64,000 nt of DNA from Catonia carolina (taxonomy: Eukaryota; Arthropoda; Insecta; Hemiptera; Achilidae): contig JAQMRL010000003.1 in assembly GCA_035578175.1 (NCBI GenBank), positions 99,059,969-99,123,968 of the forward strand, read 5' to 3'. Each line of letters starts with the position of its first letter. The stretch's first letter is position 1. Below, one piece after another: positions 1-13,900 of the stretch. Made by a program: the position numbers and the translations under genes. The notes below the pieces were generated by a model that did not search any database, was not told the DNA's origin, and saw only the letters and a list, made by a program, of their open reading frames with translations.

Positions 1-988
1 TGTGCTGTATGTATTCTTAAATGGCATTATTTTTACTATTTAATTACACTGATGAATTTATTAACAAAAAATTTTTATAAATTATTTAATTTTAAAAATT
101 TCCCGTTTCTTTGAATCACCTGGTGTAAGGATTCCCTCTGGTTGAGAACATTTCCCTTCTCTCAACTTATCCCTGCAATCCCCCTTGAGTGCTCTCGTCT
201 TCATGTTCACCTCATCTGTTAGGGATACATCCATACCACATCAGCCTGTTTTCCTCAGTATAACTCTGACAGAGTCCTCAGATCTGTTCCTGGTTTTATA
301 ATTGCTCATTTTTATCTATTACCCTTCACCATCTGCATTAGCAGTAATGTGCAGAATAGTCAAGACTGTTCAACCAATCTCCTCCTCTATTCTTATTCAT
401 ATTTCTCCATTAGCAATTCAGTCCATCTCATCAACCCATAGTTTGTCTCCAAAACTCAATCTCTGACAAATTAATTTTACCCCTATTTATTTAACTAACC
501 ACCCAAAGTTGAGCCCCTATGCCATTATGAGTTAATCGTCGTTAACTTCGTCCAGTGGGCACATTGTGTCGGAAAATCAATTTTTATAAAGAAAGCATCC
601 TGCACCTTGTAATAATTTCTAAAGTGTAAAATTTATCTACTAACGTTTTTTAACTGCCTTTGATGTTCATTTATTTATGATTTCATTCAAAAACATGTTT
701 TGGTGGATCCACCATTATCAGAGTAGGCCTACTAGACCCTTTTTACACGGTCAGTACAGTATCGTTTCAGTTTCAGATGAAATGTCAGTTAAAACTGAGT
801 GTAAACATCAAAACTGAAACTTCGTTCAATGTGAAAACCATTGAGCCACAATAGCCGTCAAGCACTTGTCAGTTGCTCGTTATCAGTTCAAACAGCTGTG
901 TGTACAGAAGCTCCAGTTCATTTCTCATTTCTCTCATAACCGTGTCTGTACCTGATGTTGTCAAATAACGAATTTGTAACTGATTTCA
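1..988. other. Non-coding flank with repeat scraps
   Basis: I see no gene here. At about 315-380 lies a scrap of the SINE tail also found at 39040-39100. At about 700-725 is the motif GGTGGATCCACC followed by ATCAGAG, which recurs at 51071-51100 and, as GGTGGTACCACC, at 22475, so it marks another dispersed repeat. The phrase CTTCGTCCAGTGGGCA at about 547 recurs at about 2748 on the far side of the next element. Confidence 0.6.
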
Positions 989-2204
989 TTAACACGTTCA
1001 GTGCGGCCGCCACATTTATGCCACGTATTGAACAGTCCCAGGGAGCGGGCCGCCACAAAAATGTGGTCCGTTTATACAGTTTTATAATCTCTTCTTTCTG
1101 CGTTCAGCTAGGGTAAATTGTATTTCTTTTATTGTTCAGCCGTAGAAAAAGGTTCATTCTATGCCAGTATACCTTCAGCTTTTGAAGAAACGTCACCGGT
1201 TTTTTTTGGCAGAGTTTTAAAAACTGATATATTTTCTTCTATGTTTAGAGTTTTACGGGCTGATTTATTTGTTATTAATAAAATGTTATTTCATTATATT
1301 ACTTTTCTTACAATTACGCAACATTTACTATACTTAGTAAGTATTAAATGTAGCAAAAATGCAACTAAATAAGTAAATATGTGTATACGAATGTAATACC
1401 TAAATGCTTTAAATTTAAGTAGGCCTATTTTTTGGTACATACAGACCTAAAGTTAACTTTTTTTAAAGAAGCTAGTAGTATTCATTTTTTTTTAATGTTT
1501 GCCTCATTTAAAAATTGGTTATAGAAATATTTTATTAGTACTTATAATTTTAGGAGCCTACGAGGTGTGAACAGTCACACAAAGCAATAGGGTCATTTAC
1601 TTATAATAGTATACTAGTAGGCTTATTCAATTCTTTTCTTAGGTGACCCCATTTTTGGAGTTGCATTTTTACCTGTCCACGGAAAGACTTACTGCCGTGG
1701 GAACAGAAAGGGTAATAAAATATTGTTGAAAACAAGAAAAAATCGTAAAGCCGTCACAGGTACTGATATCTGTCTGCCGTCTGTACCGTAATATTACTTA
1801 CTTTCAACTTTTCAAAAACCTTTGACCACACTGAAATTATTCAGCTAAGAGTGCCATAATGAACTATTATTATCCTTTTATTCCTATAAGTTTTTAATTT
1901 TTCCTCATAGGTTTACGTGATAAAAGTACATTCGACTTTTACATTTGTTTTGTATTTATACTTTTATGTGTGTATTTTTAAAACGAAAACAAATACATTT
2001 ATCTATAGTAAAATACATAAACATACACGTGTAAATATAAAATAAAAGTATTGAATGAAAATGCACACGAGAAATTGTAATTGTAGAGAGAATATGAGGA
2101 TATGAAGCGCCGCGGACTTGTGCGCGGAACATATAAATGTGGTAGGCAACGGTTCAGCCACAGCGAATAACATCGCTTCACCTGGGCCGCAGTGAACGTG
2201 TTAA
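989..2204. mobile_element. TTAA-flanked (piggyBac-type) non-autonomous element
   Basis: TTAA at 989-992 and at 2201-2204 flanks a 1.2-kb segment. Its ends are inverted repeats: CACGTTCAGTGCGGCC on the left and, read from the right on the other strand, CACGTTCACTGCGGCC. TTAA target duplication is the hallmark of piggyBac elements. No transposase can be read inside; the short open frames show no recognisable domain. A relative with nearly the same ends sits at 40033-40637. Confidence 0.75.
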
Positions 2205-3227
2205 ATTATACTGGTTTCCTGTGTCTGTGGAATAAGACGGACTTGTTACCTTAATACATTCAAACGAAAAGATGCATATAATAGGTTGTTAATTAGGTAT
2301 AAAACATACGATTCATCAGCTACGAAAAAATGGTGCTAGCAAAAATGAGACAGGGATTGTCTTTTTGTAACCATCTTTTACTCCAATTTGATCTCTTTCT
2401 TCTTTTGGTTTGTTAATGCTAATGAAAGCTCAATTGCAACAAGTAGATTGTCATCTGTTACTGAAATGTGAACTGAACTGAAACGGAAACTGTTATATTA
2501 ATATTTTACTAGTAATAAAGTAGTTTTTTCAGTTAAAAAAAAATATTGATTATGATGATTGTGTTGAACATTCTTATTTCAGTTCGTGCTTTTTGATTAA
2601 TCAACCAGTTTTCTTTTTGTGTTAAAGATAATTAACAATATATTTGATCCATCGCTTGATCTTTATAAGGATAACATAGGTAGTAGAAAGGCAGGTGTTT
2701 CATTATAATTTTTTACAGTAAGGTATAGTACGTTGTTCCACCATTTACTTCGTCCAGTGGGCAAACACTTAAATGTGAACTAAAAATAAAAAAATAATTA
2801 ATAAAAATTGTTGGGCGCCAGCTGTCAGCAGAGCAAGAGAAATAAATAAAAAAAACTTATCTCCTTACTTAAAAGCCAGTTGCGCTAACCACTACCCGAA
2901 CGGGACGGCCTAATTTATGCTCTGGCGCGGGGAGAGGATTACAGAAAAGACCCCAGCCATTAACTCCAATGAGGGCAAATTTAGTAAAATTGTGAAATTT
3001 TACTCAATTTAATACATATACGAAGGGTGTGTGCACCAAAAATTTGTAGTTTTACAAGTCTTGTTTTGTACATTTTTACTCAAAGAATTTTGAGAAAATT
3101 AAGTACTGTAAAACCTTGGACCTAATGCGCAGATTTTTTTATCAGAAATTGATGGCGCACTAAGATTGATACACATTAGCCTTACAAGGTTAGTTGTAAC
3201 GGCAGTAGGAGCCTCTTGACCTCATTT
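2205..3227. other. Non-coding stretch with a SINE scrap
   Basis: I find no gene. At about 2868-2915, read on the minus strand, is a tRNA-like A box (TAGTGGTTAGCGCAACTGGC), close to the SINE head at 39870-39912, with no convincing B box. The rest is AT-rich and unassigned. Confidence 0.5.
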
Positions 3228-4156
3228 TTACTTTCTCTTGCCTATATGAATAATATTCATATTTACTTTCCTTCCTATATATTATATAGGAAGGAAAGTA
3301 TTGTTTTCATGTCGATTATTCGAAATCGAGTTTTCACCGGATCTATATGTTTTCAGACCCCCTGAACCCAAAAAACATGTTTTTAGCGATTGGTCTGTGT
3401 GTATGTGAACAGAATATCTCAAGAACGGAACATTGTACGAACTTGAAACTTAAGTTACATACCACTACCGGACCCGACACGAACATTTTCATCAAAATTG
3501 GTCAACCGGAAGTAGTAGTTTATTCGTGTCATTTTTCACTTTTTTGCGATTTTCTTAAAAACTTTTTTTAAAATCGCCTGGTTTACTCAATTTTTCATTC
3601 TCTACAAGATAGGGTAGGCGCCATGTTTGCTGAAATTCTTGGTGAGGGTGTTTTCTCATAAAAACGTTGTTTTTTTAAGATTACGGCTTTAATATGTATA
3701 TAGCGCAACAATTTATATAATAAAAATTGTAGAGAATTTAAAATCCTACAACTTTTATTTCAAACAATTTTTTGTATAACGCTTAGTTCAGCGGTAATTT
3801 GCGATTTTCTAGTTTTTTCTCATGAAAATGTGTGAAAAATTGATTTTTTTAAAGATTTCGGCCTTAGTATGCATTTTACGACAAAAGTGTATATAATTAA
3901 ATTTATAGAAAATTAAAAGATCTACAACTTTTATTGAGAGCATTTTTCTCCACGGAGCCTAGTTTAGTGAGGAAGAGTGATTTTCTGTATTTTTAAGTCA
4001 AACTGAGGTCAATTTTCATTTTGGGTCTTTCACTCATGATTAAAATTAGGTTATGTTTATTGACGTTAGTTTTTTGTTTATTTCTAATGTTAGGATTATT
4101 GTTTATTATTTGCATAGGCAAGAGAAAGTTGTGTGAGTGTTTCACACCAGATTTTT
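3228..4156 (+). repeat. ~900-bp dispersed repeat, copy 1
   Basis: The segment begins with ACTTTCTCTTGCC followed by TATATGAATA and ends with the inverse GGCAAGAGAAAGT followed by TGTGTGAGTGTTTCACACCAG. The two ends therefore share a 13-bp inverted repeat. Five further copies and one older copy lie in the window. The interior holds two related blocks about 174 bp apart (starting near 3671 and 3845), each with a TACAACTTTTATT core. An open frame of 74 codons at 3347-3571 is matched in copy 2, but I recognise no domain. It is probably a non-autonomous element of unknown class. Confidence 0.75.
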
Positions 4157-4782
4157 AAACATATAACACCATCTAAGAATAAAATAAATGAACAGCTTTT
4201 CCAGCTTGATGTAATTACAAGATGTCAAGAAAAGGATTGGATGACATCTCAGCAGAGTGACGGACTGGGTATAAACTAGAGATGTGTCAATTACAGATAC
4301 CACCGATAATTGAGAAATAAATCGGTATAGAGATTCGATGGTAAAAGTAGATTCTTCGATACAGATTCTCTAGTTTTTAGACTGGAAAAAATGCCGTAAT
4401 TCTCTTAAGATAAAAGATTTTAAATATTAATACAGTTGGGTAATTTTGCCTTGAGTAAAAAAAAGTCATGAAGTAACTGATTTGACGAATCTTATCATAT
4501 ACCAGAGTCGGACAACTCCGTTTTTAACGAATATGCAAGATTGCGTATAGTTTTGTTTGATTTGAAAATGTCAGAGTATGCACAAATGATTATCAACCTA
4601 AGTTGTTGTAGTTTAATCAAACATTTTGAGATCTGCAGTACTTTTAAACTGATTGACATTTAATATTTATTTTACTAAAAATGACGTATTAAGAAAAGAC
4701 GCTATCTATTGGATGGTTTGAAAAAGTAAATTTGAAACAATTTCTAATATTTACTATTATCGAACAGGAAAACACAGAAAAA
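4157..4782. other. Spacer between inverted repeat copies
   Basis: I see nothing recognisable in this AT-rich stretch. It separates copies 1 and 2 of the dispersed repeat, which face each other in opposite orientation. Confidence 0.5.
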
Positions 4783-5588
4783 AAATCTGGTGTGAAACAC
4801 TCACACAACTTTCTCTTGCCAGTGCAAATAATTAACAATAAACCTAATTTTAATCATATATGAAAGACGCAAAATGAAAATCTATCTCATTTGCCTTAAA
4901 AATACGGAAAATCACTCTTTCATGCTAAACTAGGCTCTGTAGAGAAAAATGCTCTAAATAAAAATTGTACATCTTTTAATTTTCTATAAATTCGATTATA
5001 TACACTTTTTTCATAAAATGCATACTAAGGCCGCAATCTTAAAAAAAATCGATTTTTCACACGTTTTCGTGAGAAAAAAACAGAAAATCACTAATTACTG
5101 CTAAACTAAGCGTTATACAAAAAAATGTTTAAAATAAAAGTTGTAGAATTTTAAATTCTCTACATTTTTTATTATATAAATTTTTGTGCTATAATACATA
5201 TTAAAGCCGTAATCTTAAAAAAACTTTTTTTACATAAAAACAGCCTCACCAAGAATTTCAGGAAACATGACGCCTACCTTATCTTGTAGAGAATAAAAAA
5301 TTTAGTAAATCAGGCATTACACGAATAAACTACTACTTCCGGTTGAGCGATTTTTATGAAAATGTTCATGTCGGGTCCGGTAGTGGTATGTAACGTAAGT
5401 TTCAAGTTTGTATGATGTTCTGTTCTTGAGATATTTTGTATACACACACACAGACCAATCGCTAAAAACATGTTTTTTGGGTTCAGGGGGTCTGAAAACA
5501 TGTAGATCCGGTGAAAACTCGATTTTGAAAAATCGACATGAAAACAGTACTTTCCTTCCTATATATTCATATAGGCAAAAGAAAGTAA
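4783..5588 (-). repeat. ~900-bp dispersed repeat, copy 2
   Basis: This is the same family as 3228-4156 in the opposite orientation. It starts with AATCTGGTGTGAAACAC and ends with CATATAGGCAAAAGAAAGT. A 63-codon frame on the minus strand (5310-5501) is nearly the same peptide as the frame in copy 1. It is somewhat shorter than copy 1, with small deletions in the interior. Confidence 0.75.
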
Positions 5589-7642
5589 TAAGGGAAATGA
5601 AGGTAATTTTATTAATAAAAATTGGTAAACCTGGCCAAAAAAAGGTATTTAAGTAAAGTACCGACCGGGGATTTGTGTGGGGGGGCATTTCGTTCCGTCC
5701 GTCAACAACTCTCTGCTCGTGTACGATAATTGATTCTTGCTGACAATCTTTAATATTGTCGGAATTTTAAAATATCGTACGTTTTCGTACAATGTTTGTT
5801 TTTCTGGCATCCGCTAGCTAGATGGCGTAAGAATGCACTTTTACATACTGTAGTTCCAACATCACTCAATAGATCGCGTGTGAATGTACTTTTTCAAATA
5901 TTTATTTTTGTTTACCATTTTTGTTAATAGTTTTAAAGTGTGTCAATGGACTAGTTTAAATTTATAACAAAATATAGGAAAGGAATGTAGATTTTTCACT
6001 GGAAATACACTTTTTCAGACCCTTTCAAACCAAAAAAACATATGTTTTTAAAAATTAGTCTGTATGTGAACAAATATATCTTTCTATCTTTATTTACCCA
6101 TAAAAACAATTTTTGAAGTCTTGATTTTTATTCGTCCAGAAAATTTTCAATAATGATCTTAATTATCCTGGAAGACAACTTTTGGAAACTTCAAATGTGA
6201 CTTAAGACAAAATAAAAATTAACATAATCATAGTAAAATTTTTTATTATAACAAATAATATTAATGAAGGTAATACATATTTTTAGGTTAAATTTAAAAA
6301 ATGTATATACAATATGCAAATTAAAAGTTTTCAAAATTGTTTATGCAAAAATATGGTTTCTTTTAAGATTAATTAGATATACAAATTTACGATCATTATA
6401 AATAACATATACAATAGTGAGAGTGTTTTTCCCTAGTAATCGTAATAAGACTTAATTAGTTAATTACAATGTATATAATTATTTTATTTGCGCTACATAA
6501 AAACGTGAACAACTAATTGCCGTTTTCTAATTTCAAATTGCACATAATTAAACAAATGTTATTTCTCTAAGTTTTTAAACAACTGCTGTTAAAAAAATCA
6601 TTTTAAAATAGAACTCTGACAAAATTACCCATACTACAGCAAAACTCCATTAATCCATACAGATAAATTAATCTTCTTGACACGGACTATGGCACATATT
6701 TCAAAATATTTTTTTCTGTAACTTGGCTAATTTATTTTACACACTATCATGTTTAATTTTGAAAAAATCTCAAAGCCATTTCCTAAGGAATGTGGATGAC
6801 GTGCAGTTATTACTAAAAGTGTTTACATTATTTTACTATGGTAGTGAAAGAGGATTAATTTAATCTATATTTGCATGTTTCATAGTGCCATATCTTAGTT
6901 CTTTTTTCAGAGTTTATACCGTATACAGTACCTATTTTCTAGATCTATAATTAAAAAAAAAAGATGGATCCCAAAACAACAAAACAATACCAAAAAACTT
7001 AAGCTTGATGATTTCAGGATCGGCTGATTGTAGTTATGGACTTAAGAATTCTGCAGTTCCGGGAAACAATTACATAAAAAAACCTATCCCAGTCAGTATA
7101 TCTCAAAATAATAAAAATCAAGCAGCACAATTTAATAAATAAAAAAAAGACATTAATGTAATTTTAGATTAATTAACATCTATGCAATACAGTAATAAAA
7201 ATTAATTTTTAAGTACATAAAAGATATTTTAAATTAAAAATACATTTTTACCTCTTAAAAATTCAATTATTTCATGTCTTCTGTTCATTTTGAAAATTGC
7301 AGTTACAAAAAGAGTAAAGTCAAAAACAAACATTGAAAATAGCACAACAAACTAGTTCATAAAAATATATTAAAATTTTTTTATATTATTATCATAAAAC
7401 ACTATATAAATTATAAAAAAATCATAACATTAAACTGTATTAATTCAATTTAACTAATTTTTTGAACCAATCAGTTCTTATATTACTATATTGATATATA
7501 ACTAAACTTTAAAAAATAACATAAAAAATGAAGAACATCATCACAATATACAAATCTACAATATAAATTAATAAAAAATGAAAAAAATTGTAACAAAATA
7601 AATTTTGATGGAGAATACACACATACCACAATCGTTGATCTT
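5589..7642. other. Non-coding stretch downstream of TACC
   Basis: I find no gene and no recognisable element. It is very AT-rich. It lies 3' of the last TACC exon, so the start of the intergenic region is probably here. Confidence 0.5.
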
Positions 7643-7653
7643 TTTATTTTATT
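7643..7653 (-). terminator. Possible TACC polyadenylation signals
   Basis: Two overlapping AATAAA hexamers can be read on the minus strand about 70 bases past the TACC stop codon. The region is so AT-rich that chance hexamers are likely, so this is only a candidate. Confidence 0.35.
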
Positions 7654-7719
7654 TTTTCGGTGATAATATATTATACTGAAAAATAAATTTTGCATCCTTT
7701 TTAAAATTATTCTCTTATT

Positions 7720-7918
7720 TCAATTTGATTCACGATTTCCACAAACTTTACTAATAAGTTCATCACAAATTTGAGTAAGTTCAGCATTTTCTTTTGTTTT
7801 TCTTTCTACAGCTTCTTCAAGGGAAGTTATACGAATTTCAGATTTTTTAACCATAGCTTGTAATTTTGCTACTTCTGCTTCATTAGATCTTTTGATACAG
7901 TCCAATTCTTGATTCGCT
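7720..7918 (-). CDS. tacc: TACC last exon: end of the TACC coiled coil
   Basis: The acceptor is TTTTGTTTTCAG at 7919-7930. The exon completes a lysine codon split with the exon ending at 13236 and encodes about 65 residues ending at TGA/TAA-class stop 7720-7722. It is the most conserved part of the family: a heptad-rich helix followed by [18 protein letters not shown] and a short tail. The matching human paralogues end in the same ELTKICDELI-type motif. This part of the coiled coil contacts the XMAP215 partner. Confidence 0.93.
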
Positions 7919-10900
7919 CTGAAAACAAAACAAATTGATTTTAATTATTTGTACCATGAGCCAGTTATAACAGGTTACTAAAAATCTGGTGTGAAACGCT
8001 CACACAACTTTCTCTTGCCAATGCAACAAAAATAACTTAAACAATATAACCTAACATTAGTAATAAAACAATAGAAATAAACAAAAAACTAACCTCAAAA
8101 AACATAACCTTATTTTAATCATGAGTGAAAGACGGAAAATGAAAAACGACCTGTTTGGCTTAAAAATACGGAAAATCGAGTGATTTTCCGTATTTTCACG
8201 CTAAACTAGGCTCTGTAGAGAAAAATGCTTTAAGTAAATGTTGTAGATCTTTTAATTTCCTATAAATTTGATTATATACACTTTTGTCATAAAATACATA
8301 CTAAGGCGAAAATCTTAAGAAAACACTTTTTTTACGTAAAAACAGCCTCACCAAGAATTTCAGCAAACATGGCGTGCCTACCCTATCTTGTAGAGAATAA
8401 AAAATTTAGTAATAGGCGATTTTAAAAAAAATCGTAGGACAAGTTTTTGAGAAAATCGCAAAAAAGTGAAAAATTATTACAAATAAACTACTACTTCCAG
8501 TTGACCGATTTTGATGAAAATGTTCGTGTCGGGTCCGGTAGTGGTATGTAACTTAAGTTTTAAGTTCGTACGATGTTCCGTTCTTGAGATATTTTGTATA
8601 CACACACAGACCAATCGCTAAAAACATGTTTTTTGGGTTCAGGGGGTCTGAAAACTTATAGATCTGGTGAAAACTCGATTTTGAAAAATCGACATGAAAA
8701 CAATACTTTCCTTCCTATATATTCATATAGGCAAGAGAAAGTAAAAATACCCTATTAAGCTGTTACTTTATAACAGCGTGATACAAAGCCGTTCAATAAA
8801 TTGATGTACGATTGCTAGTCTAATTTATAACAGTGAGGACTGTTAAAACTAAATTAAGTTACCAATAACCTTCTCGTCTAATAACACCACTTCTAAGTTT
8901 AACTACGTAATACTAGTTATTAATACAAACACAAGATGGCAAATCACACTGAATCTCTCATGGACACAAAGTTATTACAAACAGCACTATTTCCTGTAAC
9001 CAAATACAATTTTTTTTTTTGCGCCCTGGAGACTCCAGGAGGAGTATAGGACATGTCAGATATAACACCTGAAATACATATAAGAATCACACAATGTATC
9101 ACTACTATCCTTGTACGCTATAAAAAGTTTCACCGATCAAGTAATTTTTCAGATTTTTTTTAAAGGAATTTAAATCCTCACATTTTAAAAATTGGGGTAA
9201 TTTATTCATGAATTTTCTTCCTGCATAAGTAGGTTTTTGTTCAAACAATTTTGTGGAGTGATTAGCCACATAATAATCATTCCTGTTTCTCGTGTTATGA
9301 TTGTGAAACATTGAAATTCTGCAAAAAATTATTTTGCCTAACATACATAATCACCTCAAAAATATAGAGAGAGGGAACTGTAAGCAATTTAAGCTCCTTA
9401 AATAGTGGCCTGCATGAGGTTAGCTGGTTAGCTCCCACCATACACCTAATAGCTTTCTTTTGAATTTTAAAAACCCTATTCATATTACCCATGCTAGAAT
9501 TACCCTATACTAAGATACCATAACGGATATGAGACAGAATGAGGCGCCATGATAAGCTGCTATTAGTTGCGGCAAACCAAACACATTTTTTGTGAACACA
9601 AGGTGGTTGGTCGTGCTGAATATTTCACGGACTCACAGCAAGACAGTATAGTTACTACACATTGTACACAGAGTCAAGAAGTCAGCAGCATCCATAAAGG
9701 CAGCGGAAGGATTAAAGCAAGTCATACTCATAACAAACCGTCCGGTTAGTCATGATGTCGCTGCTGGACGGTTGTTCCAACTACTACTGTCGATTTTTTT
9801 TATTATAGATACCCAAGTTTGGAGCCTTGTTTCTTCAAAACCGCTTGTTCAATTTTAGTGTACTATACACCAAAATTTGGCTAATTTCAATCTGCGTTGT
9901 TACATGTCAGTTTCATATTTTTAGCGGTTTTAATATTGCAATATCTGGATAGAAAAAAAAGAGCCGGTTTTTTCTTGCTGCAACAGATTGGATACATTTA
10001 GAGGCTTATAACTTAAATACTGCTCGACTGATTTATTTGAGATTTCACCAGATTATAAACTTGTATGTACAAAATTTCAGATTTGTAGCGAATTAAAATT
10101 TTTAATTATTAGTAAAATTCTGAACCCCTGTTAACTCTGTAACCGCTCATTTATTTGGCAATTTCAAAATATCATTTTATTAATATAAAAAAAATGAATA
10201 CAAATTCATTAATACGAGGGCTGTTCAGAAAGTAGGGAACGTTTTGTAAATAAACAAAATCTATGTAAAAGAAAATTTTTTTATTATATACATCTGAAAG
10301 AGTGACTAAAAACAAAATGTTGTATGTTTTATATGTTTTTTATGTTCAAGTAGGGAACGTTTTGTAAATAAACAAAAACTATGTAAAAGAAAAATTTTTT
10401 ATTATATACATCTGAAAGAGTGACTAAAATACTACTTTTCTACATAGTCACCAAGCAAATTGAGGCACTTGTCATAGCGGTGGACAAGCTTCAAAATTCC
10501 TTTGTCATAGAAATCTGCCGCCTGCGACCGCAGTCACTCAGTGACGCGCGCCTGGAGTTCCTCGTCGTCGTCGAAGCGCTGTGTTGCTAGCCAGTTCTTC
10601 ATTCTTGGAAACAAGTGAAAATTACTCGGTGCAAGATCAGGACTATAGGGTGGATGAGGGAAAACCTCCCATTTGAATGAATCAAGTTCTTTTGTGCGGT
10701 TTGCCGTGTGAGGTCGGGCATTGTCATGAAGAAACAAAATTTTTGACGACAACTTTCCTCGGCGCTTGTTTTGAACTGCTCTCCTAAGGTTGCGCAATGT
10801 TTGGCAGTACCGATCAGAGTTTATTGTTGCACCACGCTCGAGAAAGTCAATGAGCAGCACACCCTGCCTGTCCCAAAACTCCGGGCGCGCGTCACTGAGT

Positions 10901-13900
10901 GGCTGCGGTCGCAGGCGGCGGATTTCTATGACGAAGGAATTTTGAAGCTTGTCCACCGCTATGACAAGTGCCTCAATTTGCTTGGTGACTATGTAGAAAA
11001 GTAGTATTTTAGTCACTCTTTCAGATGTATATAATAAAAAATTTTTCTTTTACATAGTTTTTGTTTATTTACAAAACGTTCCCTACTTTCTGAATAGCCC
11101 TCGTATTATGGAACAGCGATTGAACAGTTATTGGGTAGATTTTTTAAAATATTTAAATAATGGTAGATGCTGCGGGGGTGGAAGAAGCTTAACTGTGTTG
11201 CCGCGTAACTTGGTAGGCCTACTACCTATTTTTATTAGCATACCTGGGACCTGTCCTTCCATGACAGTGCAATGTTAATACCCATTCATCATTTACTTAC
11301 AATAGTTAACTACAACTATTTGTAGGTTAATATCAAAAGGCGCCTTTAGCAGGAAGAGAAAAGAACACAACCGATTAAAAGACGTGGCAACATGGTTAAG
11401 CTTCTTCCACCCCCACAGCATCTACCATTATTTAAATATTTTAAAAATTTACTGAATAACTGGACAGTTGCTGTTCCATATTATTAAAGAATTTGTATTC
11501 ATTTTTTATACTGAATAAAATAATTTTTTTGAAATTGCCGAATTAATCAGCAGTTACGGAGTTAACAGGGGTTCAAAATTTTGCTACTAACTCAAAATTT
11601 AAATTTGCTACAAAATTTCAGATTTGTTAAACATACAAGTTTATCGTCGTCGTCTTCATGGATTAGGCTGTGCGTTAGCCTGTTCCGGCGTCCATCTCTT
11701 CCTCGGTCTACCAATACATCTTTTACCTGTCGGATTATGGATCAATGCATTTAATGGAAGGCGATCTTGGGACATTCTTAACACATGCTCTGACCACTTT
11801 TTTTTGTATGTCCTTATAGTCTAAATAAAGCCTCGGATCAGGACATACAAGTTTATATTCCGGCAAAATCTCAAATAAATCGGTTGAGCGGTATTTGAGT
11901 TATATACCTCTAAATGTATCCGATCTGTTGTAGTAACAAAAAAATCTCCTCTATTTTTCTTCTCATCCAGATATCAAAATATTAAAAAACACTAAAAATA
12001 TGAAACTGACATGTAACAACACATATTGAATTAGCTAAATTTTGATATATAGTACGTTAAAATTGAACAAGCAGTTTTGAAGAAACGGCTCCAAACTCGG
12101 GTAACTATAATAAAGAAATCGACAGTAGTACCGTTTTCTGTACCAATAACCCTTTGTACAAAAAATCGACCTGTTAGGCCTCTTTCACAAGAGGCAGACG
12201 TAAGAAGCAGATATAAACTGAAGCGGCTCCCGCATGCGCACATGTATCTACACTCAGCTATCGTCCCTGGCCTTCTTCACTAGTGTTGGTGAAGTAGTGA
12301 AAAAACTAGATATTTTTGTAGCTCCTTTTCTTTTAAAACATTTCTATTAATTTATGTTAATTATGACTGAACCCAAAGAAGCAGTTGCTATAATAACTAT
12401 AGAATTAATTGAAAATAAAAAAAAAAGAACAGAGAAACAGGAAATTTTGAATTCACCCATTAATAAGTGACAGATTTATAACAGGTAGTTTTGCTGTTTT
12501 ATATCAGGAACTGAGAAATGACAATGATAAGCTTTTTAATTATTTTCGAATGTCGACGACTTCTTCTTTCGATGAACTGCATGGTTTGTTAGAAAATTAC
12601 ATAAAAAAAAACAGAACACCAACATCAGAAACTGCATTCCAACAGTTGAAAAGTTGGCGCTTACTTACAGGAAAAAAATCCCTTGTAGCCAGACATTGGC
12701 GAATTTCATCAATGAAGGCCTCGGTATCAAAAGTGCTAATTATATTTCCATTGCAAAGAAGCAGACGTGTGTGCTCGTGAACACATTACGTTAACTAGCC
12801 CGGTGAATTCAACTGTTCAGGAGAGAACGACATGGCAGACATCTGCCTCTCTTGATTCTCTCATGTGAAAGAGGCCTAAGTGAATAATTTAGTTCACTTC
12901 TTTTCCGCATGTATCGTTTCCTATTATCTATAACTACATTGTTTTGTAGACTGGACGGTAAAAGTGTTATTTTAATAACAGGTTATAGAAACCTGTTATC
13001 GAGCAGGCTGTAATTTTCAGTAACACATAATAGCTTCATTTTCCATCACTACTAGGGATGCGTTTATCAGAACTTAATATGAGATAAAGTTCTTTTTCTG
13101 ATAAGATGGAACCTCAACCCTTTGTTGAGCTTTGTGATTGATGGCACCTATAAGTTTAGAACTATTATTAATTCTTTAAACACTGTTATTATATTACCCA
13201 ACAAAAATAATGGAAAGAACTAAAACGGAACTTACTTTTCTAGTTGAGCCATTGCATGCGCTCTCAATTTATTATATTTATCTTCTTGCTTTTTTATTGT
13301 TGCTTCGTAATTTTGTGCACTGGCTTTTAGAAAATCTTCATTATTTTTCATACCTTCAATAACTGTTTTGCTTCTTTCATATTTTCTGAAAATAAAACAA
13401 ACATAAGAATATGAAATTACTTTATTCTAACCAAATATTCATATTATCTGGATTGCTTAATTCTGGAATTTTAATCTAGTGATTTTCATTTTTGTTGCGG
13501 TAATAAAATCGTTAAATCTTATTCATTTTCAAAACAAAGTTTACTTAATAAGCTTATATTATAATTTACAAGAAATAAAATTTAAGCAACTTAAAATTAG
13601 TGATGACGCCTACATAAGCCTAGGCTTGTGCAGATAATGTTATGAACATGAACACATGTTAAGAACATGTAGAAGACACGTACGAAGAATGTGCTGATGG
13701 AAACCAAGGCATAAACACAAGGCTCAAATTCTACCATGTAAGGTGTTGGATGGAATCTGCCGGTTGCTCAAACGTACAGGCCCTGGATTCCAAATGATTC
13801 AGTTTGAAACCTCACCAACTATGTTATGCCGAGGTGTCATGTTTTCTATTCATGTTTTTAGGATATAGGGTATGTTAAGGCATTCTGTACCGGGTTTGCA

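Larger units (their letters stand above)
9768..12152. mobile_element. 2.4-kb foldback element with later insertions
   Basis: The left arm (about 9768-10212 plus 11106-11195) and the right arm (about 12152-11395) are inverted copies. Both outer ends read ACTACTGTCGATTT; both inner ends read GGTGGAAGAAGCTTAA (around 11178 and 11400). The spacer is about 200 bp (11196-11394). A mariner interrupts the left arm at a TA site (10213-11105), and a LINE scrap interrupts the right arm (about 11628-11852). Removing both restores continuous arms of about 530 bp. No coding region belongs to the foldback itself. Target duplication was not identified. Confidence 0.75.

Noticed and set aside
1118..1372. 84-codon frame within the TTAA element at 989-2204
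   Set aside because: No similarity to piggyBac transposase motifs and low-complexity hydrophobic composition.
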